A stretch of DNA of 64,000 nt, taken from positions 20,766,948-20,830,947 of the forward strand of contig OU612071.1 of NCBI GenBank assembly GCA_914767715.1, given 5' to 3'. Below, piece after piece: positions 25,456 to 36,265 of this stretch. Both the position numbers and the translations under genes were made by a program. The stretch is from Membranipora membranacea (taxonomy: Eukaryota > Bryozoa > Gymnolaemata > Cheilostomatida > Membraniporidae). Each line of letters begins with the position of its first letter. The stretch's first letter is position 1. Under the pieces are notes generated by a model. It was not told the DNA's origin and ran no database searches. It was given only the letters and a program-made list of their open reading frames with translations.

Positions 25456-25759
25456 TTTTACTAATATTTCAATGTCATTTTTGCTCAATCAAAATGAGTG
25501 ATGAGTTAGATCGAATATAGACAAAACTGTTACTGTGCTGCAGAAGATTGCTGCTGCTAGTCTCTAACAAATTCTATAAAATCTATAAAATTATCTGCCT
25601 CAAAGGGAGATTACTCCGAAAAACACATGCTTTATTGCTTTTTCTACCACAGTGAAATGCCGTTGCATCACAGTATTTAATGAGGACACTTTTTGATAGG
25701 CTATTCACTACACAGTGTCCAGTCTAGTGCTGTGTGTTTTGTCTATGTTTATGGGTATC

Positions 25760-28008
25760 ACTATTTTGCTCTTTCAGTTTCCTGTTTATCCATGCTTGAC
25801 TCATGTACTAAACTGTCTTATTTCAAAAGCTTTATCCGATAAATCTAACTACTTTAAAAATTTCCAGATCTATCTCCTGCGATGTCACGAGTGCACGGCT
25901 TTCTTATGGCATAAGGTCCTTTTATCTTGCAATTTCATCGGTTGGCCATGAATTTTTTGTTGGGCATTCATAACAACAGAATCATACGTATGAAGGCAAC
26001 TTTACATCTTTTGATATCATGACTCGATTGATGATGGACATTATTTTCACATCTATTTCATAATCAGGGATAGATTCGACCAGCTCATCCTCCACATTGA
26101 AACCCACAACAACCTGCATCGTCCAAATTATGAACCTTGCTGCATATTAAACGAGGGGGAATCAAGACCCGCAGATCCTGTTGGAGCGTATTTGGACGGG
26201 ATTTTTTGGTTAGTGCTTTGGAAACCGAGAGAATCTACTCTCGTCTCAGACTTTTTTGGTTGATATATTTTGTTTTTAAATGGCTGTGCAATTAGTTCAT
26301 AATTAAAAAAAAAGGACCTCATGTCAAATAGCCATGCCAATCATGAGCCTCTTGAAATAACATTAAACAATACATAATCTGGTTTTCAAAATATACCTTG
26401 ACAATTTCAAATAAATTCAGCTTGACACTGTTTCTAAGGAGTTGCCCGCTTCCTCAACAGGAAGGGGTTACTCCTAACAGTAACAGTGGGGTAACTGTTC
26501 TGCTTGGGTGTTTGGCCCCTAGTGGTTCAAAACTATCTGACAAGCTTAATGATTTAGAGGTTTCAACTATGAAAATAACTAGTCGACATGATCACCAATA
26601 CAGTACTAAAAACTTTTACAAAGCAATATATCACGTTAAATCTAGCATTATTTACACAGAGTTAGAATGTTTAGAATCACTCACTTTGCAACTGTTGAAC
26701 CGACTCACAGCAGTCCGTTTGTTTGATTCAGTTTCTGCAGCTCCTATATTACTGAAAAAAAGAGGCACTATAGGTCAACTCAAGCCAGTATGATAAAAGC
26801 CTTTTAGTTAGACATTAGGCATAAGCTAGTCTGAGCCCACCCCCTGCCTGTCCGCCGGCCCCGCACAGCGGGTCAATAAGCCAGCATGCGTTGTGGAAAG
26901 GAAAGTGATTATTAATAATAAATTTTCTTTCCAAAGTGCCAGGCTTTTGCCTATCATAACATAGAAGATTTATTAATCAAAATTTTAGGTATATTGTTTA
27001 AAAAATTTCTATTCTTGTCAGCACAAATTTGAAATATCAACACAATAGGTTTGTTCGTAATATTGATGTAATAACTGTGTAATGAATACTCGTCAATCAG
27101 ATGTTTTTTTACGCTCATTTTTCGCTTGCTGGATATTCCTCCGTGGGCTTAGACATTTGAGCCACGTTTAGTGTTTACACAAAACTAAGATCCTTATATC
27201 AAATACCCTTCAATCAATCACTTAATCAATGTAGGATATGTTTTGACAGTTAGGGCCCTGTTCACTGTTTACGCAAGACTAGTAATGTGTTGTCTCTTAG
27301 CAACAAAAAAGCAACACAATCTTGGTCTCAGAGCAGACATAGATTTTCCGTTTGGAGGAAACTCTTCCCTGTGAAACAATCTGTAAAACAGAGGATGTGA
27401 AATCACAACTCCTCGTTCCAGGGAATCCATCTCGTTACACGTTCAATATGGAATGAAAACCTTTACATTGTCTTGACATTACTTTAAATTGTCTTTTCTT
27501 ATCTCCAAATTGCCTTAAAGGCAAAAGTAACCAACAACGTGAATTTATTGTGTCAACAATTCCATGTACCGGAAGAAGACAATTACAAAACTTTGCAACA
27601 TCTCTAATATCACTAACCCCAGCTCATAATCATCATCATTGGGGTTTGGGAAAGCTGCGGCCACTGCGGCCACTGCAACCACCACGGCCACTGCGGCTTT
27701 GACCTATTAACAAAGTTGTGTCACCTTAGATTGCAGCATATAATAAAAGTAATATTGATGTCCATCACTGCTGAAAATTCTTGCACCTTATAGGAAGTGC
27801 CAATAAAGATATTTGCAGCAATACCAATTAATTAGACCAATCCCGCTAGCACTTTCAATCTTAATCAGCAGGAAGCATTATAAGAATGCATCAAAACTTT
27901 GGGTTTTGACTTTCTCTTCCTGGGATTGGCAGTGCATTGTAATTGTTTCGTACCAAGGAGGCATTAGTTACCAGTGATCGTCAAAGTCAGGTTATGAATT
28001 TAAGTATC
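25760..28008. other. No gene recognised between the two transposons
   Basis: Contains one 131-codon plus-strand ORF (26398-26793) with no family signature and no splice support, and a short GC-rich GGCCACTGC repeat near 27655-27700. Otherwise nothing interpretable. Confidence 0.4.
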
Positions 28009-29408
28009 CAGGGGGGTCTTTCAATTAGGAGATCACAATCGCACTTTGATCGCTTTGGGTATCGCTGGCTGAGTGAGCGAGACTTTCTGTTTCAATTACA
28101 GATAAAAGCGAGAGCGATGTGATGACTTACCAAATTGACTGAAGAAAAATAGCAAGAGCCACAGAGGTCTCGCTCTCAGATCACTCACTAATCACTCACT
28201 GAGAAACTGAAGAATGCAGACTGATATTATCTCCTGTTACAAAAGAATATCTGATATATGAGACAATAACTCCTTATTAGTCATGATGTATAACTTCAAT
28301 AGACAACTGTTAAATGTTATACAGATATCAAAACTATTTATCATGTAATTTATTGTCTATGGCTTGTATCAGACCATCGTCTGCAAGCACCTGCTCACTT
28401 TTCTTACTACATGGTAGAAGTCTATTTTTATTGCTCTGTTAAAATTGTTTGTATATTCTATCCTTATTCTGTCTAAACACCCTCAACACTGTAAGTAAGT
28501 ATTTTTGTGGTTGTTGTGTATAGTGTATTAGTGTTAAGTATGTAGCCCACACAAGAAGAAAAGAGGGAAACAATAATGTATGCAAAAACTCACTGATTTA
28601 TTGGTAATAGTGAATGTTAATGTGTAATTGTTACATTGAAACCTCATAAAAACCAATTTAGCTAATTCTTCTTAAACTCTCAAGCTAATAAGATCTGATT
28701 GATTTAACTAAATTTGAGACAGATATGTATGGTTTTTATAAACATATATAATAGGTTATTACTACGATCAACAGTGAGTAGCACTACATCTTCCTTACTC
28801 GTCACAACATTATACCGTACTACAAAATAAATTCCAGCAGCTCTATTTGCCAAGCTCTGTCTCAATAAAACGCCTGACCATGCTTCATTTCATACAGTGT
28901 GGATTTTGCATATGTAAAACTGCTATTGCTCATGTTGGTTTTTGTAGTGTTGAGTATGTTGCTAAATTTATTACATAGTATATGATATGTAAATTGGGAC
29001 TTCATAAACATCAATGGACTGCATGGTGTTAGAGTTAGATGATGATAAACAACAGGGAAATCCAATGGTTTGGGAAATCCCAACAGGTGGACAATCCCAA
29101 CATAGCATATCTTTGGAAGAAAGGGAATTCCCTGTTTTTAAAATCAAGCTAAGCCTCATGTTCATACTGTTTGAGTTGTCTGCCCTTTAGCAATACGGCT
29201 TGATGATATAGCTCAGACTTCAATTAGTTAGGTGAAAGCATTATACAACCTTAGATCGGGCAACATTTGGCTCCGAATATTCTCTATAGAGAAGCACGGT
29301 TCAACATAACCATTATCCTTATTAAATGTGGAGGATATTTAAGCCAGGTATAAGACTGAACAAAAATAATGTTGCATAGCACATACATGATTTATCGTCA
29401 TTTCTTAG

Positions 29409-30890
29409 ATGCCACGGGAGAAAACCTTTAGCGAGGCGGAAGTGTGGGCTTCAATCGAGGCGATTAAGCCTGTATATGGAAAGCTGGTTAAGGGTTTCGC
29501 CAACAATTGGACTTTTGAAGACAGAGAGAGGTTGTGGCTCCGCATTACTGCGGCGGTTAATGCAGTTAACCCAGAAGCCAACAGGACCGTAAAGAAAGTA
29601 GTTGAAAAATGGACACATCTTAAGTCGAAAGCGTGTGTGGCCGGCAGGGCACACAAGAAGGAAATGGAGAAGACAGGAGGTGGTGAGTTGGAGAGCACCA
29701 TCAACCCGAAGTATGCAGCAGTTTTAGAGATTCTACCCCAAGAATCAATCACAGGCCTTGCTGGTTGTGAGAGGTATGTGTAATTTTTAATAGATCATGT
29801 TATTTACCTACTCAATATCAATGAAGTGACTTGTTAATTCAAAGGTCTCAACATGCCTTCATTATTGAAATGAACAGACAACACGTAAATGTAAAATGTG
29901 TGATAAGCGCAATACCACTAAATAAATATTATTGATGTCAGCGAGTCAAGGTCAAATATCCAGTCTTCCTGTTCTTCATCACACAGCTGAGGTGTTTCTT
30001 GTGGTCTACAATAACAAGAATATTGCATTTATAAATTTTAGTGGTGCAAACAGCAATGCAAAGAGACTGGTGCACGAGGATGAAGTAGCATCAGTAGCAT
30101 CAGAGAGCACGTCAGTGTGAGTTGTCCTTTATAATTTGTTTATCAAAGCTTAGACACATACAGGTGTAAAATTACAATACCAAAATGTACCAACAAAGAG
30201 TTAGATTAATTATTTAGATTATTAATTAGATTAATTATTATACCTTTGACCGCTCTGATCGACATGTACTCTTATGTCACACATTAGTAATAAAATTTAT
30301 TGTTGATTGTTTCAGATGCCAAGTAACGAGCAAGAAGGCTAAGATCGAGCCTCTTTCGGAGTTGTCTCAGAAAGACCTGGAAGCATTGGTCTTTCCCGAG
30401 CTCGATGATAGGTGAGTGCGGACATGAATTATGATGAAAAGATATTCGGAGATCAATGCGTTGTCTGATAAAGGTTCCATTCACGAAAATGTTCTTGCCC
30501 TCATCCCCTAGCACCTATGCTGGATAGCATCTTTGCCAATTTCTCAAATTTATTTTGATTGGTCATGTAATTTTTATATAAATCTCTTCTAGGAATGTTC
30601 AAGAGACTGCACAGCTCGAACCAGAGCCGGAACCAGAGCCGGAACCAGAACTATCACCATCAGAACAGAGTAACCAAGCAATCACATCTAGACCTACTCA
30701 ACCAGGCAACACTGAAACTACTAGTCCAACAGAAGCTCCTGTGGAGATGACTCCACAAGAGCTTATCCTAGTCCTGCAACAACAGAATAATGCTCATCTA
30801 CAAGATATAAAGGAAGAACTGAAATCATTAAATGGACATCTTGCTATTATTGCCCAAGTGATGTTAAAAAGAAGCGAACAATACAATTAA
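29409..30890 (+). CDS. Harbinger Myb/SANT-like DNA-binding protein
   Basis: Four exons join in phase: 29409-29773, 30042-30116, 30316-30411 and 30593-30890 (TAA at 30888). The start is the ATG of MPREKTFSEAEVWASIEAI. Residues 1-90 form a Myb/SANT-like helix-turn-helix with spaced Trp residues (NNWTFEDRERLWLRI, VEKWTHLKSKAC), as in NAIF1-type proteins. The middle is low complexity with a Glu-Pro repeat (EPEPEPEPE), and the C-terminus is a likely coiled coil (LQQQNNAHLQDIKEELKSLN). In Harbinger elements this second protein helps the transposase bind DNA and enter the nucleus. No stop or frameshift is seen. The predicted product is about 277 residues. Confidence 0.85.
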
Positions 30891-31376
30891 ATTGATGTTT
30901 TTTTATAATTTGTTAGCAATACAATTCTTATGACTTTCAAGATCACCAAACAAATTATCATTAATGCCAATCAAGATCTAAGGGGTAAATAAGATCATGC
31001 AGGGGAAGGTGAATTAAACTTTTTTCCTGTAAGTATTTTTGTATGAGAATATCGTGCAGGCCATTATGTTTTGCATACCAAAAAGTTGTCGCACAGGACT
31101 CCACTGGCTGGGCTTTCTCACAGCAAGCTCATGTTAACATTCAATATCAACAATTGGTAAACCAACTAAGACATCATAACATGGGAAGGTAATTTCTTAA
31201 TCAACAGGAGATCAATCAATTAATCAAGGAGAGCATCTCTAATTCAGAATGCACCAAATATCAGATATAAGCATCACCAATTAAGGCAGAAGTATCTCAG
31301 GAGCATTTTTGTTAGGCCCGCAAACACAATCCAATAATTGCATGTCGATGTATCTTCTTACTCGTGGTTTTTTAAG

Positions 31377-33253
31377 ATGGCACGCTTTCTCCTTCCGTTT
31401 CCGGAACTAGCTGGTGGAGCTCCAGTAGAGCAGAGGGTAAGGAGGTTTGAGACCCGAAGAGATGATTATGAGCGCCTCTCCGACAGAGAGTTTAGACAGA
31501 GACTGAGATTGGATAAGGCGACGTTCGCTGAGTTATTACATCAGCTAGAGCCAGACATAACTCCTAAAGTGCCTACCAACAGAGCAGTGTCAGCAAGCTG
31601 TAAGCTGCAGTGTGCGCTGCGATTCCTGGCAACTGGTGGCCTCTACCGCCCAAACTCAGACCTCTACGGAGTCAGCCCTTCATCAATGAGCCGCCACCTA
31701 TTTCAGGTGGTTGAGGCTATCGTCAACCGGGTAAGATTATATGGCCTTTAATATGCTAACAGAACCCAATATCTACCAAGTTTAAATTGTTTGGTGATTG
31801 TCAGATATTTGATTATTTGCATGAATCTAAGTAAATATTATTTCCTACAGATCGATGAATATATATACGTACCGGAGAACCTTAATCCTGTTAAACAAGG
31901 ATTCTATGACATTGCTGGCATGCCCAACACGATAGGTGCCATTGATGGAACACATATCGCGGTAACAGGACTCTCGCATGAAATTGAGAGCATCTACGTA
32001 AACAGGAAAGGGTAGGTCTGAATCACGTCTATCAAGAAAAACAGAATAAAATATGAATTTAAATTTAACATTCCGCTCTTTAATTTAGAAATTCCATCTG
32101 ATATGATTTCAATTATTGTTGATGTGCCGATTTCAATTATTTTGTTCATTCCATCTCATTTGTTAAGATAAGACATAACTTTAATTTCAGATACCATTCC
32201 TTGAACATCCAGGCAATGTGTGACTCAGAGAGAGTGTTTACAAATGTGGTGACCAGATGGCCCGGATCGACACATGACAACACCATACTCACTCAAAGTA
32301 GTATTTTTGAGAACCTCAGTACAGGGTACTACGGTGATGGCTGGGTTTTAGGTAAGAGAGGATGAAATATTTAAGCTGAATGTCATATCAATCACTACTT
32401 GAATTGAATAATATTTTAAGGATACCGGGAGAAGGAAGCTTGTCAGGCTTCAAATCAGACCTTAATCTCAGTGCTTTGAGACAGTCTCCAGTTATAAGCT
32501 GTTTGTTAGCTTTTAGTTACACATATCTTCACATATCTTCTATTAGTTACACATATCTTCACAAATTATCATCTATAAGTTACCAAAACTCACCTTTTTA
32601 TCTGTGTCACCTCTTTTGAAGGAGATAGTGGCTATGCCCTTCAACCGTTTTTACTCACACCCTTTACACAGAGAGAGAGAACTCCAGCTCAAGATCGGTA
32701 CAACGTGGCCCACAAAACAACTCGGGTGGTGATTGAGCGTGCATTCGGGGAGTTGAAGAGCAGATTCTGCTGTCTGAATAAACAAGGTAAAGAACGATCA
32801 ATCCATGCTACCAGTTGTACATTGCATTCTAAAAAAAGCAAGTGATAAAAACATTCGGCCACTGAAGATTGGATGTTGAACCAAACACTAATTTCCACAA
32901 ACAAGACAGAGCTACCTCCCAGTGTTCAGTGAGATGATGAAAATAAATCAGATATATTCAATAAATCATCTGTCAGGGGAAATCAAAGACTTATTAAGTA
33001 TGCAAATATGGGCCTAGTTAGAGAAACATTGAATAACATTGTAAATTTTGTTGAAGGTGGAGCCCTCTATTTCTCACCAGAAAAGTGCTGCAAGCTGGCG
33101 ACAGCATGTTTCTGTCTGCACAATGTTTGTAAGAGAAAGGGCATAGAGATGGAGGCGGACAATGAGATAGGAGTGAATGGAAATTTAGGTGGTGGTGATG
33201 GAGAACAGGGGATAAACCGAAGGAATCATGTGGTTACTACTTTTTTTACTTAA
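31377..33253 (+). CDS. Harbinger DDE transposase (HARBI1-like)
   Basis: Five exons with matching phases: 31377-31730, 31851-32011, 32191-32351, 32622-32786 and 33057-33253 (TAA). The start is MARFLLPFPELAGG at 31377. Catalytic motifs are intact: first Asp in GAIDGTHI (exon 2), second Asp in LGDSGYALQPFLLTPF (exon 3-4 join), and Glu in VVIERAFGELKSRF (exon 4). Exon 1 holds the helical N-terminal region (LDKATFAELLHQLEPDI) and the CALRFLATGGLY block. Exon 5 carries the C-terminal CCKLATACFCLHNVCK motif. Length (about 345 residues) is normal for the family. No disabling change is visible, so it may be active or recently so. Confidence 0.92.
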
Positions 33254-34919
33254 CTTTCAATTTGTGGCATCTTTTGTTAATTCCTACACTTAATAAAGCT
33301 ATACTTACTACCATCATCAATCAGAGTTTGTTATCATGCAGCTGTTGTCAATGGTTTCATATTACAGTCATCGATGCAGCTGACTGTAGTGAGCTTCATG
33401 AAATATTCACAATTGTTATTAATCAGCCAATCCCCATTTACTTTGTAGCTTGCTTTGAAACATAATTCACTTGCACAGCAGTGAGTTCAACACAAGACAA
33501 CGCAAATAAAGATTCATGGCAGTAGTGCTATGGCTTGGGTTCAGTTCAGCATCCTAATCCATTGGTCTTTCAATGAGTGATTCCAGGAAACCAACAGTTA
33601 CCTTACTTTGAAACATAAAGATTTTCAACAACCCTCACCCTACCTTCTATCTATAGATAGATAGTATGATGATGTATTCTAGCAACTACTTGCAACTATA
33701 CTTGCAACTGTCTCCTGAAACTACACTGGACATGGGCAAATAATATGTATCTGAGCCCTACAGCCTACTCTATGGTAGTAGGTTAGTCATTGCAAGTTGA
33801 TATCATGTATAGTTAATTTATGTTTGTAGTTGTAGCAGGCAGCACATGAAATAATAACTCTTCCTTCTACCACCAGTCCACTGCCTGTGACTGACTTTTT
33901 TGACTTACTTCATACTTTTTTATCCAGTTTCTCTCTCAGTCAATAGAAAATAAACACTGACATGATGAAAATAAGTTCACATTTCAGACTTCTGTCGAAT
34001 TGCCTAACTCCAGACTATCAAATGACATGCCTATCAACCTCTATTACCCAAGGGTGTACCTCATTAGCTCACTAATTCAACAACAACTGACCAAAATTGT
34101 CATACCGGAATAGATGATACTGCTGCATGATGGGAGAAATCAGCGAGCCCAATTAAGGATATTGTTAAAGCAATAGAGAGAGTGATTTAAGAGCGAATTT
34201 AAATGTTTGAGTGATTTCTGAACGATTTGGAATTGAAAGGGGGTCCAGTGATCGCTCTCACATCACTCAAATTATCGCTCACACATCGCTGTAGAATCGC
34301 AATCGCTTTTCTAATTGAAAGACCCCCAGCAATACCAGTACGCAATACCCCTCCGAACACACTGAAGGTATATTTATCCAAATGTGCCCGTGATGTGGAC
34401 GGTTTGGATTAAGTTGAAGGTAAGGTATACGCATACTAATAGTGTAATCTCGAAATCAGTGTGGTTAAGGTCTTCGCACACAAAATTAAAAAAAATTATC
34501 AAATGAAACAATCCTAACATATTTACCTGTTTTGTTAAGATTCAGCCTATTATTGTAAATGACCAATAGCATCCTCTCATAACTCACAACACTGACTGTC
34601 ATTGGTCACAATATAAAGTAGCTAGTCAAGTGCATACATTTAGTTTTCATTTCCTTTCAGATCACACATCTTTTAGTATTAATTTTGTACTGTCTACTCT
34701 AGTTAAATTTAAGTGAAGGAAAATAGAAACCTAACAATTCCAAAGGTAGGTCCACTACAATTTAACAAAGCTCGGACCAAAGACTTTGAAACATATTTAA
34801 TGTTATTCAATCAGGAATAATAGTACCTTATCTGGATTCTCACTGTCTATGACTGAGCACATTATTTTCAGATCTTGATGATGATGCATGGACACTTGTA
34901 GCCTGTCTTGACAGGCAAG

Positions 34920-35014
34920 GGCCCCTGGGACTTACATGCCTCTACTTTGCCAATGGGGTGTTTGATACTGGACATTGACAATGTAAAGGCATGTGTGTAA
35001 GAGTCCCAGGGGCC
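34920..35014. other. 95-nt hairpin
   Basis: The arms begin GGCCCCTGGGACT and end AGTCCCAGGGGCC (13 bp perfect), and pairing continues with bulges through TACATGCCTCTACTTTG against CAATGTAAAGGCATGTGTGT. The size and loop (about 30 nt) resemble a pre-miRNA, but a tiny palindromic MITE is equally possible. Confidence 0.5.
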
Positions 35015-35095
35015 ATGGATTGATTGTAATTGTTTAAAGTGTATTTCACCTCAGTTTGATATTTTAGTACTAGTACAAAAATGAAATTATTTGGG

Positions 35096-35305
35096 GTCAA
35101 ATATACCTTTTTAACCCTTCCTGGTGGCTGGAAATACTCTCAGAGCTTCTGCAGATGGGGCTCCGCCCCGTACCCCGTTGGGGGGCTCACACCGCCCCCT
35201 CAAACCCCCAGGTGGGTGACTCGGTCGAAGCACCACGTTGTGGTGCAGTATCGCCGTAAAATGGAATCTCACTATTTTGTATTGAGATTACTTGGCAAGT
35301 ATGCC
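35096..35305 (+). repeat. 200-bp interspersed repeat, free-standing copy
   Basis: Homologous to segments in both arms of the transposon at 22660-25747: blocks CTTCCTGGTGGCTGGAAA, CCCGTTGGGGGGCTCACAC and ending ACTTGGCAAGTATG. Here it stands without the rest of that transposon, so it is a family of its own, perhaps a SINE or MITE captured by the larger element. Confidence 0.75.
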
Positions 35306-35560
35306 TAAACCTTAGCATTGAGCTAAGTTGAACCACCATAGCATCAGAGTGCAACTGGGTATCAGACCTATCAATTTTAAAATACATTACATGGGATTTT
35401 AACTGGTTAAAATGGGGTAGAATCCAATAGGAACTGTTTTCTAAAGCAATCTTCCTCTATAATTCTTTGCTGTGGGTTCTCAGTTTCCAGTCCACTCACT
35501 TCTAACACAGCTTGTATAAGTTAGGACCTGTGTGTTTATATATTGTGTGTATATCACAGG

Positions 35561-35699
35561 TCTACTCTAAAACCTGCGTCACTGGGTGGGTATCTGACAA
35601 TGTTTGACTGGCACCCTCTTGGGTGTTTGTTGTTTGTAACAAAAACCCAAGGGGGGCAAGTCAAATATTGCCCGACGCCTACCCAGGTTTTGGAGTAGA
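35561..35699. mobile_element. 139-bp foldback MITE
   Basis: Near-complete inverted repeat: TCTACTCTAAAACCTG at the left against CAGGTTTTGGAGTAGA at the right. Inside, GTTTGACTGGCACCCTCTTG pairs with CCAAGGGGGGCAAGTCAAA. No coding capacity. Confidence 0.75.
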
Positions 35700-36265
35700 T
35701 ATGTAGACGTGGTGTTTAGTGTTTAAAAAAACTGCTGTTAGATAGTGCTCCTGTAATTTTGTTGCCTGTATGGACTTGCACAAACTGCAATAAACCTTTG
35801 ACACATTGTCGTCGTTGTACAGAGTAAGAGAGATTCTTGTGTGTGAAGTACATGTAGGCCTACATGTTTTATATTTAATGTCTATAGTCTTAGGCATTTC
35901 TTCTCTGAATTGAGCTGACTACTAACAACAGCAAGCCAAAATTAACTTCTATCCACAGTGACAGTTGGCTCTCTTGTCAACCTCTGAAATTTGGTGGACA
36001 AGAATCAGGGTACCACCATGCTTCCAACTATTGCCAGTCAGCCATTCAGTGCATAATTTTTTTGTGGTGATGCCTCTCTGTTCTTCAAAAACTGCATGAG
36101 GAAGCAAATGCATGTGCAATCTTCAATGTGATTTATTCTATTCAAATCCTATCCCCAAATTGATACTTATATTTTACAAATATATTTTATAGCCAATCAA
36201 TATCATTAATGTGTTTAATTGAATGTGCAATTTACGCTTAAACTTTATTTTATGATACAGATATT

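Larger units (their letters stand above)
22660..25747. mobile_element. 3,088-bp DNA transposon with very long terminal inverted repeats
   Basis: Ends are CATAGACAAAACACACA and its reverse complement, flanked exactly by the 8-bp duplication TTTATGGG (22652-22659 and 25748-25755). The inverted arms run inward to about 23535 and 25035, roughly 875 and 710 bp, with indels. The outer 35 bp differ at only one base. The 1.5-kb centre holds no recognisable transposase, so it looks non-autonomous. An 8-bp duplication fits hAT or P superfamilies. Each arm also carries the 200-bp repeat seen at 35096-35305. Confidence 0.85.
28012..34326. mobile_element. Complete Harbinger (PIF/Harbinger) transposon, 6.3 kb
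   Basis: Left end GGGGGTCTTTCAATTAG, right end (other strand) GGGGTCTTTCAATTAG, one base shorter. The flanks are CAG at 28009-28011 and 34327-34329, matching the CWG 3-bp target duplications known for Harbinger. Subterminal zones share repeated GATCGC and TCACTCAC-like words, possible transposase or Myb-protein binding sites. It carries both genes expected of an autonomous element, in the same orientation: the Myb/SANT-like gene (29409-30890) and the transposase (31377-33253). Confidence 0.9.

Noticed and set aside
26398-26793. 131-codon plus-strand ORF
   Set aside because: No recognised domain, no flanking splice-consistent exons; the length is possible by chance in 64 kb.
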